From positions 248,001 through 312,000 of the forward strand of contig JACKHN010000007.1 in assembly GCA_020638975.1 (NCBI GenBank): DNA of 64,000 bases, written 5' to 3'. A model generated the notes under the pieces. The model was not told where the DNA came from and did not search any database. It saw only the letters and a list, made by a program, of their open reading frames with translations. Positions 34,639 through 45,800 of this stretch are shown in pieces (position 1 is the stretch's first letter; the number at the start of each line of letters is the position of its first letter). The translations under genes and the position numbers were made by a program. The stretch is from Planctomycetaceae bacterium (GTDB lineage: Bacteria; Planctomycetota; Planctomycetia; Pirellulales; Pirellulaceae).

Positions 34639-37452
34639 ATGAAGACCGACGAAATACGTGAAAAGTACCTTGATTTTTTCGAGACAAAAGGCCATACGCG
34701 TTGTCCGAGCGACGTACTGGTTCCGACCTGGGATCCTTCGGTTCTCTTCACCCCTGCCGGCATGAATCAGTTCAAGGATCACTTCCTTGGCAAGGTAAAG
34801 CTGGACTTCACAAAGGCGACTACCTGTCAAAAGTGCCTTCGAACGGGTGACATCGACAATGTGGGGCGCACGGCCTATCACCACACGTTCTTCGAGATGC
34901 TCGGGAACTTCAGTTTCGGCGACTATTTCAAGCGCGAAGCCATCAATTGGGCTTGGGAGTTCTTGACCGATAAGAAGTGGTTGGCGATCGATCCAGCGCG
35001 GCTGACTGTCACGGTCTATCTCGATGACGACGAAGCGGCGGGGATCTGGCAGAAGGATATCGGTTTAGGGACCGATCGGATCGAACGCATGGGAGAGCAC
35101 GACAATTTTTGGCCAGCGGGCGCACCGACCGACGGACCTGACGGAGTTTGCGGACCGTGCAGCGAGATTTTTTATCATGACGACTTCGGCGACACCGTCG
35201 AGATCTGGAATCTCGTGTTCACGCAATTTAATCGTGTCGGCGATCCACCGGACAATCTCCGCCCGTTGCCTAGCAAAAACATCGACACCGGCATGGGATT
35301 GGAGCGAGCTGCCTCCGTGCTTCAGGGCGTTCAGACCAACTATCACATCGACATCTTGCGGCCGATCGTGGAAGCGGCAGCAGATGTCGTCGGAACGAAA
35401 TACGTATTCGATTCTGACACTGGTCGCCGCTTGCGACGCATAACCGACCATGTACGAGCATGCACGATGGCGGTGCATGAAAATGTCTATCCGGGTGCGC
35501 AAAAGGAAAAGTACGTCATTCGTCGACTGCTTCGTCGAGCGGTGTTGGACGGGCATCAAATGGGGCTGCGCGAGCCGTTCCTTTGCAAGATCGTGCCAGC
35601 GGTCGTTGAGCAGATGAAGTCAGTTTACCCGGACTTAATCGAAACGACCGATCGAGTCGCGGAAGTGATCAAGAACGAAGAGTCCAATTTCTTCGGAACC
35701 ATCGACGCTGGTCTCGCTCGCATTGAAAAAATCTTCGCCGAAATGCAGGCTGGCAATCACACGACGGTCGATGGAGCCGAGGCAGCCGATCTGTATCAAA
35801 CAAACGGCGTCCCTCCAGAAGTCTTTGAAACGATGGCCGCTGAGAACAATCTGGCTTTCGACTGGGACGGATATCGAAAGGCCATGGCGGCGCACGGTGA
35901 AGTCTCTGGCAAAGTTGCTCATGCCGTGATGGGCGACAAAGGACCGGTCGATGCCATCAAGAAAGTCCTGCACCATGTTGAGTTCCTCGGCTACGAAGCG
36001 ACTGAGGCCGACGCGGAACTGAAGTTCATTGTGGCCCAAGACCAATTGTGCGATCACCTGCAAGAAGTTGGACACTCCGAAACCGTAACGCTCGTCCTCG
36101 ACCGAACTCCCTTCTATGGCGAGTCGGGCGGGCAAGTTGGTGATACCGGCGAAATTGTTGGCGAGGGATTTCGGTTCGAGGTCACGGACACGCAGCGCGA
36201 CGCTGGCTTGATCTTACATCACGGGCATCTTAAGCAAGGCGAGTTGCGAACCGGGACGGCAGTGACAGCGCGGGTAGATAAGTCACGTCGACAAGGGATT
36301 CGCCGCGCTCATTCTGCAACACATATCCTGCATCATGCGTTGCAGAAGAATCTCGGCTCGCATGCCCAACAACAAGGATCCAAAGTCGATCAGGATTGGC
36401 TGCGATTCGACTTCACGAATCTTGCGCCCGTGAACGCGGAACAGTTACAAGCCGTCGAACGGGATTCGCTCGAAAGCGTTGCCACCGCTGCGCAGATAAC
36501 GGCACAGACCCTGCCTCTGGCCAAAGCTCGTGAGCAGGGAGCCATGATGCTGTTCGGCGAGAAGTATCCCGATCCGGTACGCATGGTATCGATGGGTGAC
36601 TTTAGCAAGGAGCTCTGCGGTGGCATTCATCTCGACAACACCAGCGAAGTTGGTCCCTTTGAGATCATTTCCGAGGAAGGTGTATCCGCCGGGACGCGCC
36701 GGATTATCGCGTTGACGGGCGAGAAGGCAAAGGAGCACGCCGAACAGACTCAGGCGACACTCACTTCCGCCGCGAAACTCTTGGGCGTCGAGCTTGTCGC
36801 GGTACCGGAGGCGATTCGCGTGTTGGCACAACAAGTCAGAGACCTCAAGAAACAACTTGCCTCGGGGGCCAAGAAGGAGGATACGGAAACTCCGCCCAAG
36901 AAGACCAAAGCAGTCGCGGCTCGGACACCAACCTACGCGGAGGTGAAAGCCGCTCTGCGCGAGTCGGCTCGGTTGTTGAACGTAGCGTCCCTTGATGTTC
37001 CCGACCGCGTCGCCGCCATGCAGAAGGATGTTGTAGATCTATTGGCGCAGCTTGAGCAGCTTGCTGAATCCGGCGATCTCTCGGCGGACGCATTGCTCGA
37101 GAAAGCGGAAACGATTGGCGAAACGAACATGATTGTCGCCGAGACCGCCGGAGCCAATCCAAATCTCATGCGTCAACTCATCGACCAAATCCGCAAGAAG
37201 GGTGGTTCGAACGCAATTTTTCTCGCAACTGCCGCCGGGGATTCGAAAGTCGTACTCGTCGCCGGAGTGAGTCGTGATTTGGTCGAACGTGGTGTAAGTG
37301 CTGGTGACTGGGTGAAGGAAGTCGCACCGGTCGTCGGCGGCGGAGGCGGCGGCAAGCCGGACTTGGCTCAAGCAGGCGGCAAAGACCCAGCAAAGCTTGG
37401 CGAAGCGCTCGAAGTTGCCAGGGCCACGATGCGAAAACTACTCGCGAGCTGA
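34639..37452 (+). CDS. alaS: Alanyl-tRNA synthetase
   Basis: A 937-residue class II synthetase that charges tRNA-Ala and edits mischarged Ser and Gly. The N-terminal catalytic core starts MKTDEIREKYLDFFETKGH, with class II motifs around PSVLFTPAGMNQFKDHFLG and GRTAYHHTFFEMLGNFSFGDYFK. The editing domain carries HSATHILHHAL and later CGGIHLDNT, which provide its zinc ligands. The C-Ala domain ends with the glycine-rich VVGGGGGGKPDLAQAGG. Between the editing and C-Ala domains there is a charged lysine-rich insertion (about residues 745-775) that makes it longer than the E. coli enzyme (about 876 residues). It converges with the DUF1501 gene. Confidence 0.98.
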   Translation: MKTDEIREKYLDFFETKGHTRCPSDVLVPTWDPSVLFTPAGMNQFKDHFLGKVKLDFTKATTCQKCLRTGDIDNVGRTAYHHTFFEMLGNFSFGDYFKREAINWAWEFLTDKKWLAIDPARLTVTVYLDDDEAAGIWQKDIGLGTDRIERMGEHDNFWPAGAPTDGPDGVCGPCSEIFYHDDFGDTVEIWNLVFTQFNRVGDPPDNLRPLPSKNIDTGMGLERAASVLQGVQTNYHIDILRPIVEAAADVVGTKYVFDSDTGRRLRRITDHVRACTMAVHENVYPGAQKEKYVIRRLLRRAVLDGHQMGLREPFLCKIVPAVVEQMKSVYPDLIETTDRVAEVIKNEESNFFGTIDAGLARIEKIFAEMQAGNHTTVDGAEAADLYQTNGVPPEVFETMAAENNLAFDWDGYRKAMAAHGEVSGKVAHAVMGDKGPVDAIKKVLHHVEFLGYEATEADAELKFIVAQDQLCDHLQEVGHSETVTLVLDRTPFYGESGGQVGDTGEIVGEGFRFEVTDTQRDAGLILHHGHLKQGELRTGTAVTARVDKSRRQGIRRAHSATHILHHALQKNLGSHAQQQGSKVDQDWLRFDFTNLAPVNAEQLQAVERDSLESVATAAQITAQTLPLAKAREQGAMMLFGEKYPDPVRMVSMGDFSKELCGGIHLDNTSEVGPFEIISEEGVSAGTRRIIALTGEKAKEHAEQTQATLTSAAKLLGVELVAVPEAIRVLAQQVRDLKKQLASGAKKEDTETPPKKTKAVAARTPTYAEVKAALRESARLLNVASLDVPDRVAAMQKDVVDLLAQLEQLAESGDLSADALLEKAETIGETNMIVAETAGANPNLMRQLIDQIRKKGGSNAIFLATAAGDSKVVLVAGVSRDLVERGVSAGDWVKEVAPVVGGGGGGKPDLAQAGGKDPAKLGEALEVARATMRKLLAS

Positions 37453-37516
37453 GTTTGTAACAAAAGTCATTGAGCTTTCGACATCCGAACACTCACGAGC
37501 TCTACCACGGGTCGTC

Positions 37517-38974
37517 TCACGCCAGAATATCGTGAACGACCTTCCCGTGAACATCGGTCAACCGGAAGTCGCGGCCTTGGAAGCGGTAGGTGAGACGCTC
37601 GTGATTGATCCCCAAGTTGTGCAGAATCGTCGCGTTGAGGTCGTGAATGTGAACCGGCTTGTCGACGATGTTGTAGCTGAAGTCATCGGTCTCGCCATAC
37701 GTGATGCCAGGCTTCACACCGCCGCCCGCCATCCAAATCGTGAAGCAGCGAGGATGATGATCTCGACCGTAGTTGGTCTTTGTGAGTCCGCCTTGGCAGT
37801 AGATCGTCCTGCCAAACTCGCCGCCCCACACGACGAGTGTGTCTTCGAGCATACCACGTTGTTTCAGATCGTTAATTAGCGCGGCGCAGGGTTGATCGAT
37901 GTCGCCACATTGCAAGCGGATATCGCTGGGCAAGTTGCCGTGCTGATCCCAACCGCGAATGAAGACCTGCACGAATCGCACGTCGCGTTCTGCCAAACGA
38001 CGCGCGAGCAAACAGTTCGCCGCGAACGTACCCGGCTTATGAACATCGGGGCCATACATATTGAGCGTCTGTTCTGATTCGCCCGAGATGTCGCTCAGTT
38101 CGGGGACCGAGGTTTGCATCCGGTAAGCCATCTCGTATTGAGCAATGCGAGCTGCGATTTCGGGGTCGTGAATCGAGTCAAACTGCTGCTGATTCAGCGC
38201 GGCGACACCATCCAGCATCTTGCGACGGATGTCCGCCGAGACACCATCCGGATTGGACAAGTACAAGACCGGATCGCCTACCGATCTCAAAGCGACGCCC
38301 GCATGTCGCGACGGCAGAAAGCCAGCACCCCATAGTCGCTCGTACAAAGCCTGTGCGTCACGCTTCGCGCTCCAACTGGATGTCAGCACGACGAACGAGG
38401 GCAAGTCTTGGTTCATACTGCCGAGACCGTAAGAGAGCCACGCGCCCATGCTTGGCCGACCCGGGATCTGCGCACCAGTTTGGATATACGTGATGGCGGG
38501 ATCGTGATTGATGGCTTCTGTATGAACCGTCTTGATCACCGCAATGTCATCGGCAATCGTGGCGGTATGTGGAAGCAGTTCGCTCATCCAGGTACCGTTC
38601 TGGCCATGCTGAGCAAACTTGAACATCGACGGCGCGATGGGGAAGCGGGTTTGCCCAGAGGTCATCGTCGTCAGACGCTGCCCCATGCGGACGGATTCGG
38701 GCAGATCCGTGTCGAACAGATCATCCATCTTCGGTTTATAGTCGTACATGTCCAATTGCGAAGGCGCGCCGGACATGAATAGATAGATGACGCGTTTTGC
38801 TTTTGGCGCAAAGTGTGGCTTCCCCAACACGCCAAGGTCGTCACTTGCATTAGCCGCCGCGCTCGCCTCGCCGCCGAGCAACGAAGCCAGGGCAGCTGTG
38901 CCGATTCCGGTTGCGGATCGACCGAGGAAGTGCCTTCTCGTCTGTAACAATCCACGTTCAATTCTTGGATCCAT
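37517..38974 (-). CDS. DUF1501 protein with Tat-type leader
   Basis: A 485-residue DUF1501 protein, a planctomycete-rich family in the alkaline phosphatase/sulfatase-like superfamily. The leader (LLQTRRHFLGRSATGIGTAALASLLGG) is twin-arginine-like. Core segments include VIYLFMSGAPSQLDMYDYKP, TWMSELLPHTATIADDIAVIKTVHTEAINHDPA, VQVFIRGWDQHGNLP and DTLVVWGGEFGRTIYCQG, the last being the most conserved stretch of the family, followed by GRDHHPRCFTIWMAGGG. DUF1501 genes are habitually paired with a DUF1549/DUF1553 cytochrome gene, which is found here 106 bases upstream. The function is unproven; roles in polysaccharide or sulfated-glycan breakdown are proposed by association. Confidence 0.93.
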   Translation of the reverse strand: MDPRIERGLLQTRRHFLGRSATGIGTAALASLLGGEASAAANASDDLGVLGKPHFAPKAKRVIYLFMSGAPSQLDMYDYKPKMDDLFDTDLPESVRMGQRLTTMTSGQTRFPIAPSMFKFAQHGQNGTWMSELLPHTATIADDIAVIKTVHTEAINHDPAITYIQTGAQIPGRPSMGAWLSYGLGSMNQDLPSFVVLTSSWSAKRDAQALYERLWGAGFLPSRHAGVALRSVGDPVLYLSNPDGVSADIRRKMLDGVAALNQQQFDSIHDPEIAARIAQYEMAYRMQTSVPELSDISGESEQTLNMYGPDVHKPGTFAANCLLARRLAERDVRFVQVFIRGWDQHGNLPSDIRLQCGDIDQPCAALINDLKQRGMLEDTLVVWGGEFGRTIYCQGGLTKTNYGRDHHPRCFTIWMAGGGVKPGITYGETDDFSYNIVDKPVHIHDLNATILHNLGINHERLTYRFQGRDFRLTDVHGKVVHDILA

Positions 38975-38988
38975 ACTTCAACTCACCT

Positions 38989-39060
38989 GTACGACGGCCC
39001 TCCGAGGCCGTCGAATGCCTTGCGGGCCTAGTGCTCGACGGCCTCGGAGGGCCGTCGTAC
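38989..39060. repeat. Perfect 26-bp palindrome (family P2)
   Basis: Arms 38989-39014 and 39035-39060 are perfect reverse complements, starting GTACGACGGCCCTCCGAGG, with a 20-base spacer. It lies between the DUF1553 and DUF1501 genes, which otherwise look co-transcribed. Related copies are at 25911, 42345 and, as a half copy, 49514. Confidence 0.9.
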
Positions 39061-39080
39061 GGTCGGTAATCAACAAACGT

Positions 39081-42000
39081 CTAACCTTTGGTAACAACTT
39101 CATCCAGATTGAGAATCGTATTCGCGACGATGGTCCACGCCGCCAATTCTGCGACGTCCAACGATTCATCCCGTTTCGATTCACCAACACTCACCAAGGA
39201 CGTCGCCGCTTGTGGGTCTTCTTGGTACGACTTCAAGATTGACTCGAAGATGCCGAGCAGTACGGCAGTCTCCGACTCAATGGGCTTTCTGGCAGTGGAA
39301 ACACGAAATCCGTACTCCAAGCGGGCCTGTGGCGTCTCTCCCGACTTCATCATCTGTTGTGCAAGATTGCGAGCCGCTTCAACGAATTGCACATCATTCA
39401 TTAAGGCAAGTGCTGCCTTCGGCGTGTTGGTTCGCTCCCGCCGCACGACACAATACTCCCGCGACGGCGCGTCGAAAATCTGCATGCTCGGCGGCGGTGC
39501 CGTGCGTTTCCAGAAGGTGTACATGCTCCGTCGGTATAAGGCATCGCCGTGATCTTGCGTAAACCGAACCGTGTTGCTCCCACTGTATCCAACGGCCTCC
39601 CACAACCCTTCCGGCTGATAGGGACGCACGCTCTTACCTCCAACCCGCTCAACCAACAAACCGCTGACGAAGAGCGCGTTGTCGCGAATCATCTCGGCAT
39701 CCATCCGGAATCGCGGACCGCGTGACAAGAGGCGGTTCTGGGGATCTTTCTGCAACGCAAGTGGCGTCACTTCTGCCGATTGGCGATAGGTCGACGACAT
39801 CACCATCAGCTTCATCAATTGCTTGACGTTCCAACCGCTTTCAACGAACTCGACGGCTAACCAATCGAGCAGCTTCGGATGCGATGGCCATTCGCCTTGC
39901 GATCCAAAATCTTCGGTGGTCTTCACGATTCCGGTTCCAAAGAGTTGTTGCCAGAGTCGATTGACGGTAACGCGTGCGGTCAGCGGGTGGGCAGGGTCGA
40001 CGAGCCACTTTGCCAAGGCCAAACGATTGGTGGGGGCGTCGTCGGCAAGTGGCGGAAACACACTTGGCACACCCGGTTCGACGGGATCACCCGGCTTATC
40101 GTACTCGCCGCGAATCAATAGATGAGCCTGACGACGCTGAGGCATGTCGGCCATCACCAACGTCGCGGGAATCGATTTGTCTAGGTCATCGAGTTGCTTG
40201 TTCGTGTCGGCGAGTTGCTTGTGAAGCGGCTCGAACACATCGCGAGTCTTCGTGTACACGTTCTCGATAAAGTGGGACAAAAGTTGCTTTGTCTGTGCTT
40301 CGGTCACTTTATCTTCATCGAGCTTGACAATCTCCTGCAATGGCTTTGGCAAGCTATTGTCAGTCGTCCGTTGCACTTGCTTCCAAACGGCAAATGACTC
40401 GTAGGCCTCATCGCCCTGTGGCGTCTGTGTGTTGATGCCTGCTTGGTCCCAGTACACGGTTCCGTCGAACTGCGTGAAGGCCCATCCGTTTAGCATCGAT
40501 CCCGGCTTCAACCCGACCTTGCCGACAGGCACTTCGAGCCGAACCCACTCGCCGACAGCTGGCAATTCGCCCATGAGTTGGCGGCTGGCTTTTCCATTCA
40601 CTCCCCACTCGATCAGATTCTCCCCCCAGATGGCGCGATGTTCCCAGCTGCCATCATTAAATTGCAGCATGATCTCTTTGGGTGGGTTCTTCTCGTCGAG
40701 ATAGACATACGCGAACAGGACATCATCCTTGCCAATCTTCAACCCCGGCTTGGCATCGGTGAAGAAGTGTTGGCTGCGACCGGTCGCGGTGCGCGTCGAC
40801 GAACGCTGACCACTGTACACCGGTCCCTCTTCGGCAGCGACAAACTGCCACGCACTATCACCTTGCGCATGGGCATTTGGTGGCAAATCATCTTCGATCC
40901 AGACAAAGTCATGACGACCAGCGACCACGTCGTCGGTGGCATCGGGCTCGACATACTCGACCTTTGCAATGGCGTCGGTGATTTGCGATTGAATTGAAGC
41001 GAGTTGCTCGTCGAGTTTCTGTTGCTGCTGTTTCTGCTCGTCGCTGGCCACCTTCAGCACTGGAGGCGGAAGCAGCTTGTTTCCGTCCATCGCATTCTCG
41101 GTCAGGCTATAAAAATAGGAGAACAGTTGATAGAACTCTCGTTGTGTCAGCGGATCAAACTTGTGGTCATGACACACGGCGCATCCGGCGGTCAGTCCCA
41201 TCCACGCCGTCGCGGTCGTCTCGACGCGATCGACGGCATACCGCACCAAATACTCTTCGGCGATCGAGCCACCTTCGCTGGTCGTCACGTTACAGCGGTT
41301 AAAGCCCGTGGCGATCTGTTGTTCCATGGTTGGATTCGGCAGCAAATCGCCAGCCAACTGCTCGACCGTAAACTGATCGAACGGCATGTTGTCGTTGAAT
41401 GCCTTGATGACCCAATCGCGGTACGGCCAGATCGAACGTTCGTTGTCGAGATGCAATCCATGTGTGTCGCCATAGCGGGCAACATCTAACCAATAGCGAG
41501 TCCGATGCTCGCCATAACGACTCGATTCAAGCAACCGATCAACGACGCGTTCGTAAGCGTCTGACGATTGATCCGCGAGAAATGCGTCAATCTCGTCAAG
41601 CGTCGGCGGCAATCCGGTCAAGTCGAAAGTAACGCGCCGAATTAATCGCTCTTTCGCCGCCTCACCGTTCGGCGTTAGTCCCGCTTGTTCGATTCGTGCG
41701 TAGATGAATCGATCGATTGCGTTCGCGGACTGCTCGTCAAACTTTGACGTTGGCAACTCCACGCGTTCGGGCCGGACAAAGGACCAATGGTCGCCCCACT
41801 TGGCTCCCTGATCGATCCAACGTTTGATGAGCTCAATCTGCGTGGGGGACAACTCTTTATTACTGTCAGCAGGCGGCATCCGCTCGTCGGGATCTTGTGC
41901 AACAAGCCGTAGATACAACTGGCTTTCGCCGCTCTTTCCAGCGACGATCGCGGCACTGCCTTCGCGTGCAGCCAATGCCGGCTCTTGAAGATCGAGACGC

Positions 42001-42170
42001 AGATCCGCTTGCCGCTCGCCTTCATCGGGCCCGTGGCACTTGTAGCACACGTCGGAAAGTAGGGGACGGATGTCGCGGTTATAGTCGACCACATCCGCCT
42101 CGTCCGAGATGGCGGAAGTCGCAACAACCAACACGATCGCAATCGACAAACAAGGTCGAGCAACACTCAT
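39081..42170 (-). CDS. Planctomycete cytochrome / DUF1549-DUF1553 protein
   Basis: A 1029-residue secreted protein. The start at 42170 begins a signal peptide (MSVARPCLSIAIVLVVATSAIS). The planctomycete cytochrome c domain follows, with DIRPLLSDVCYKCHGPD (haem motif CYKCH) and later RMPPADSNKELSP for the methionine ligand. A DUF1549 domain comes next (AIDRFIYARIEQAGLTP to QFTVEQLAGDLLPNPT), with HDHKFDPLTQREFYQLFSYF. An inserted carbohydrate-binding-like region of about 250 residues follows. The C-terminal DUF1553 contains NRLALAKWLVDPAHPLTARVTVNRLWQQLFGTGIV. It is the usual partner of DUF1501. A redox role at the cell surface is inferred from the haem site only. Confidence 0.93.
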   Translation of the reverse strand: MSVARPCLSIAIVLVVATSAISDEADVVDYNRDIRPLLSDVCYKCHGPDEGERQADLRLDLQEPALAAREGSAAIVAGKSGESQLYLRLVAQDPDERMPPADSNKELSPTQIELIKRWIDQGAKWGDHWSFVRPERVELPTSKFDEQSANAIDRFIYARIEQAGLTPNGEAAKERLIRRVTFDLTGLPPTLDEIDAFLADQSSDAYERVVDRLLESSRYGEHRTRYWLDVARYGDTHGLHLDNERSIWPYRDWVIKAFNDNMPFDQFTVEQLAGDLLPNPTMEQQIATGFNRCNVTTSEGGSIAEEYLVRYAVDRVETTATAWMGLTAGCAVCHDHKFDPLTQREFYQLFSYFYSLTENAMDGNKLLPPPVLKVASDEQKQQQQKLDEQLASIQSQITDAIAKVEYVEPDATDDVVAGRHDFVWIEDDLPPNAHAQGDSAWQFVAAEEGPVYSGQRSSTRTATGRSQHFFTDAKPGLKIGKDDVLFAYVYLDEKNPPKEIMLQFNDGSWEHRAIWGENLIEWGVNGKASRQLMGELPAVGEWVRLEVPVGKVGLKPGSMLNGWAFTQFDGTVYWDQAGINTQTPQGDEAYESFAVWKQVQRTTDNSLPKPLQEIVKLDEDKVTEAQTKQLLSHFIENVYTKTRDVFEPLHKQLADTNKQLDDLDKSIPATLVMADMPQRRQAHLLIRGEYDKPGDPVEPGVPSVFPPLADDAPTNRLALAKWLVDPAHPLTARVTVNRLWQQLFGTGIVKTTEDFGSQGEWPSHPKLLDWLAVEFVESGWNVKQLMKLMVMSSTYRQSAEVTPLALQKDPQNRLLSRGPRFRMDAEMIRDNALFVSGLLVERVGGKSVRPYQPEGLWEAVGYSGSNTVRFTQDHGDALYRRSMYTFWKRTAPPPSMQIFDAPSREYCVVRRERTNTPKAALALMNDVQFVEAARNLAQQMMKSGETPQARLEYGFRVSTARKPIESETAVLLGIFESILKSYQEDPQAATSLVSVGESKRDESLDVAELAAWTIVANTILNLDEVVTKG

Positions 42171-42344
42171 TTCGACTTCCTTCGTAAGGTGGGACTCGAT
42201 CAACACCGAGCTACAACTGGCAGGAGGGAATCGCGTATTCGATCTCGCGACCAACTGACACTACTATTACATCACAGCCAGAAATGCCTGTCCAGCGAGT
42301 TCACGTTATGGTAGGGATTTTCATCTGTTGAAGTTGCACAAGAT

Positions 42345-42413
42345 GTACGACGGGCCTCCGAGCCGACCGAATAGCGACTTAGATTCATCGACGGGCTCGG
42401 AGGCCCGTCGTAC
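42345..42413. repeat. 20-bp palindrome (family P2)
   Basis: Arms 42345-42364 and 42394-42413 are perfect reverse complements (GTACGACGGGCCTCCGAGCC) around a 29-base spacer. It is close in sequence to the 26-bp palindrome at 38989, and the two flank the DUF1553 gene on either side. Confidence 0.88.
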
Positions 42414-42437
42414 AAACCTCTCAGCTTGAAAGACTGA

Positions 42438-42867
42438 AAATCCCTGCGTTATGAAATCCCTGCGTTATGGTAGTGGGGCAGCTTGCGATTCCTGCTAGTA
42501 GGATGGCCACTCTTGACCGTCTTTTGTCGAGCAGGAGTGCCCAACTTACGATTCCGAAATGCACAAGTTGCTCCGCGACAAGCTGATCGGCGTTTTCCGC
42601 TTCCGTCGTATTACGTCGCAGGGAAAGACTCCGCATTGCCGCCAGCGATGTGTCCTTGGTCTCTGACGTGCCAATAGCTCGATTTGAAAAGCCGTTGATC
42701 TGTTCTATCCGTCATGGATTGCATCAGGTTGGCAGCCAGCCAGTTCCAAGCACACTGTCTGTAGAGAGCCAAAGGGAACGATGGTGCGACATCGCGACGG
42801 ATTGTCGTTTACAATACGACGTCCTCATTGAATTAATATCACGAAGTTCTCGGACTCCGGAGCCATC
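42438..42867. other. Intergenic region with a 16-bp tandem repeat and a degenerate T1 element
   Basis: A 16-base unit ending CCCTGCGTTATG is repeated twice without gap at 42438-42469. It is followed at 42472-42552 by a worn copy of the 92-bp T1 element (GTGGGGCAGCTTGCGATTCC, CGTCTTTTGTCGAGCAGGAG). The remaining 310 bases up to the cytochrome-propeller gene show no recognisable gene. Confidence 0.65.
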
Positions 42868-45800
42868 ATGACGAAGCTGTCGTCTCATGCTTTCATGTCT
42901 TGCTTGTGTCTACTCACTGCGGCCTTCACGACAGGACAGACAGTGCGTGGGCAGACACTTGAACAGCGTCTACTGGCCGAACCTGCAAGCACTCTGGTCG
43001 AGGCAGCACGAACCGAGGGCGATGCCAATCGCGGCGCGATTGTCTTTTTTCAGCCGTTCATGGCTTGCTCGAAGTGTCACGTACACGGCGATCCGAAATT
43101 GTCATTGGGACCTGACTTGACCGTTCCGAACGTCGAAGTGACCGACACTTATCTCGTCGAAGCCCTGCTTCACCCGTCACGAGTGATCAAGAAGGGATTT
43201 GATTCCGTCACGGTTGTGACGACTGAGGGACAGACGCTGGTTGGGATTGTCGAAGTGGACTCGCCCGACAACATTGTCCTGCGCGATGCCACGCAGCCCG
43301 AGCGGCGCATCGCCGTGAATCGTGACGAGATCGACGCGATCCAAAAGAACTCGCGATCCATTATGCCGGCGGGGCAAGTGAATCAACTCGCTAGCCGCCA
43401 ACAGTTCCTTGACTTGTTGCGATACGTGATGGAAATCTCGTCGCAGGGTCTAACGCGTGCGAAGGAGCTTCAGCCTCCACCATCGTCCTACGCGGCACGA
43501 CTGCTGCCTGAATACGAGAATAACATCGACCATGCTGGCATGATCCGCGCGTTGGATCATGACAGCTTCAAACGCGGTGAGGAGATCTACAACCGACTGT
43601 GCATCAACTGCCACGGAACACACGATAAAGAAGGCTCGTTGCCGACGTCGTTGCGATTTGCATCCGGCAAGTTCAAAAGCGGCAACGATCCGTACACGAT
43701 GTATCAGACGTTGACGCGTGGCTTTGGCATGATGGTGCCGCAAGCCTGGATGGTGCCGCAACAGAAGTACGATGCCATCCACTATATTCGCGAAGCCTAC
43801 CTGAAAAGGCATAACCCCAGCCAGTATTTCCCAACGACACCCGAGTACCTCGCCAATTTGCCCAAGGGCGGCTCGCATGGGCCGGAACCTTCCAACATCT
43901 TTCCTTGGGAGCAGATGGACTACGGTCACAATCTTGTAGCGACTTACGAGATCGGCACCGACCGGACGAACTTTGCCTACAAGGGAAATGCAATTCGGCT
44001 AGATCCCGGCCCCGGCGGCGTCTCACAGGGGCGGCACTGGATGATCTTTGACTATGACACGATGCGAATGGCAGGTGCCTGGTCGGGGCAGGGTTTTATT
44101 GACTGGAATGGCATCAACTTCAATGGACGACATGGGATTCATCCGCGGGTGAGCGGACAAGTCGCGGTTGCCAATCCAACGGGCCCCGGTTGGGCCAACC
44201 CGGTAGATGGCACTTTCACCGATCCGCGCCTGCGAGGACGTGATAATCGCGCATACGGGCCGTTGCCACGCGACTGGGCGCACTACAAGGGCATGTACTA
44301 TCACGGCCAGAAAGTCGTTATCGACTACACCATCGGCGACACGGACGTGTTAGAGATGCCGGGGATCACAACGGTTGATGACACGCTCGTCTTTACGCGA
44401 ACTTTCAACATCGGTCCACGATGCAACGATCTTACGCTGCGGGTTGCAACGGAACTGGACAAGCAGTTGATTGTCTCGCCAGTCACGGCAGACGGGCAGG
44501 TTGTTCGCTTCGGACGCCCCGATGGCGAGTCGAATCGAGACCAACCGACCGCTCGGAGAATTGAGTTCGATGGTGCAACTCGCGTCGAAATCGCCGATGC
44601 TTCTGATTTCGAGATGCGAGATCGTGACTTCACAATTACAGCGAGGATCAAGACCACGAAGGGCGGTACGATCTTTGCAAAAACCTCGACCGAGTCGGCA
44701 TGGGTTCCCAATGGCAAGACGCTGTTCGTGCGCGGTGGCAAGTTGGCATTTGACATTGGCTGGGTCGGCGCGGTCCAGACGCGCGCCGATGTTGCTGACG
44801 GTCGGTTCCATGACGTTGCTGCAACCTACTCGCAGCAATCGGGAAGGGTGTCGTTGTTTGTCGACGGCGTGCCCAGCGGAAACAAAGTGCTCAAGCCCAA
44901 AGCCTCCGTCGCCGACCATGTCGCTCGCATTGGGTTTACCTCCGACAATTTCCCAGGGCCCGAGAGTTTCTTTGAAGGATCGATCAGCGAAGTTCGGTTC
45001 TATGATCGTGTCTTGAAGCAGGATGAGCTGAAGACGGCCCCGGATATCGAGACCGCTGTTGCTGCTTGGTCCATGGAGGAAGTAACGGGAGACGTGGTTA
45101 TCGATCGATCCGGACATGGCCATCAGGGCAAAGTGCTCGTCGAAAGCAAGACGGGAAAGAACCGCACACAAGGCCCATTGTTAGCTGGCATCACGGGACA
45201 AGCAAAAACGCTCACGTGGGCCGGCGGCGATGAGTCCGATTTACTGCTTCACATTCCGCGTGGTGACGAGCCACTTCGCTTCACGGTTTGGACGACTCGT
45301 TGCGACGCGCAGGCAAACCCTGACAAACTCGCCGAACGAATCGTGGTGCCCGTTCATGATGCGGATCTGACTCAATTGACGAAAGGCAGCGCACCTCGCT
45401 GGCCGGCCAAACTTAAAACACTTCCGGAGATTGGCAACACGGATGGACCGTTCGAAGTCGACGTGTTCACACCACCGTTCGACAATCCTTGGTTTTGCCG
45501 AATGCGGTTGACCGGATTTGACTTCTATCCGGGAGGTGATCGTGCTGCGGTCAGTTCCTGGGACGGAAGCGTTTGGCTCGTGAGCGGCTTGTCGTCGCTG
45601 CCCAACGGCAAAGCAACCGATACTCCCGCTAAACTGACTTGGCAGCGGATCGCGTCGGGCTTGTTCCAGCCGCTGGGCGTCAAGATCGTTGACGGACTGA
45701 TTTATGTTTCCTGTCGTGACGAGATTTGCATCTTGCACGACTTGAATGGCGACGAAGAAATCGACTACTACGAGAACTTCAACAACGATCACCAGGTCAC

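Noticed and set aside
16094..42413. CRISPR array
   Set aside because: Palindromic repeats are scattered singly with unrelated spacing, and no regularly spaced repeat-spacer run or cas gene is present.
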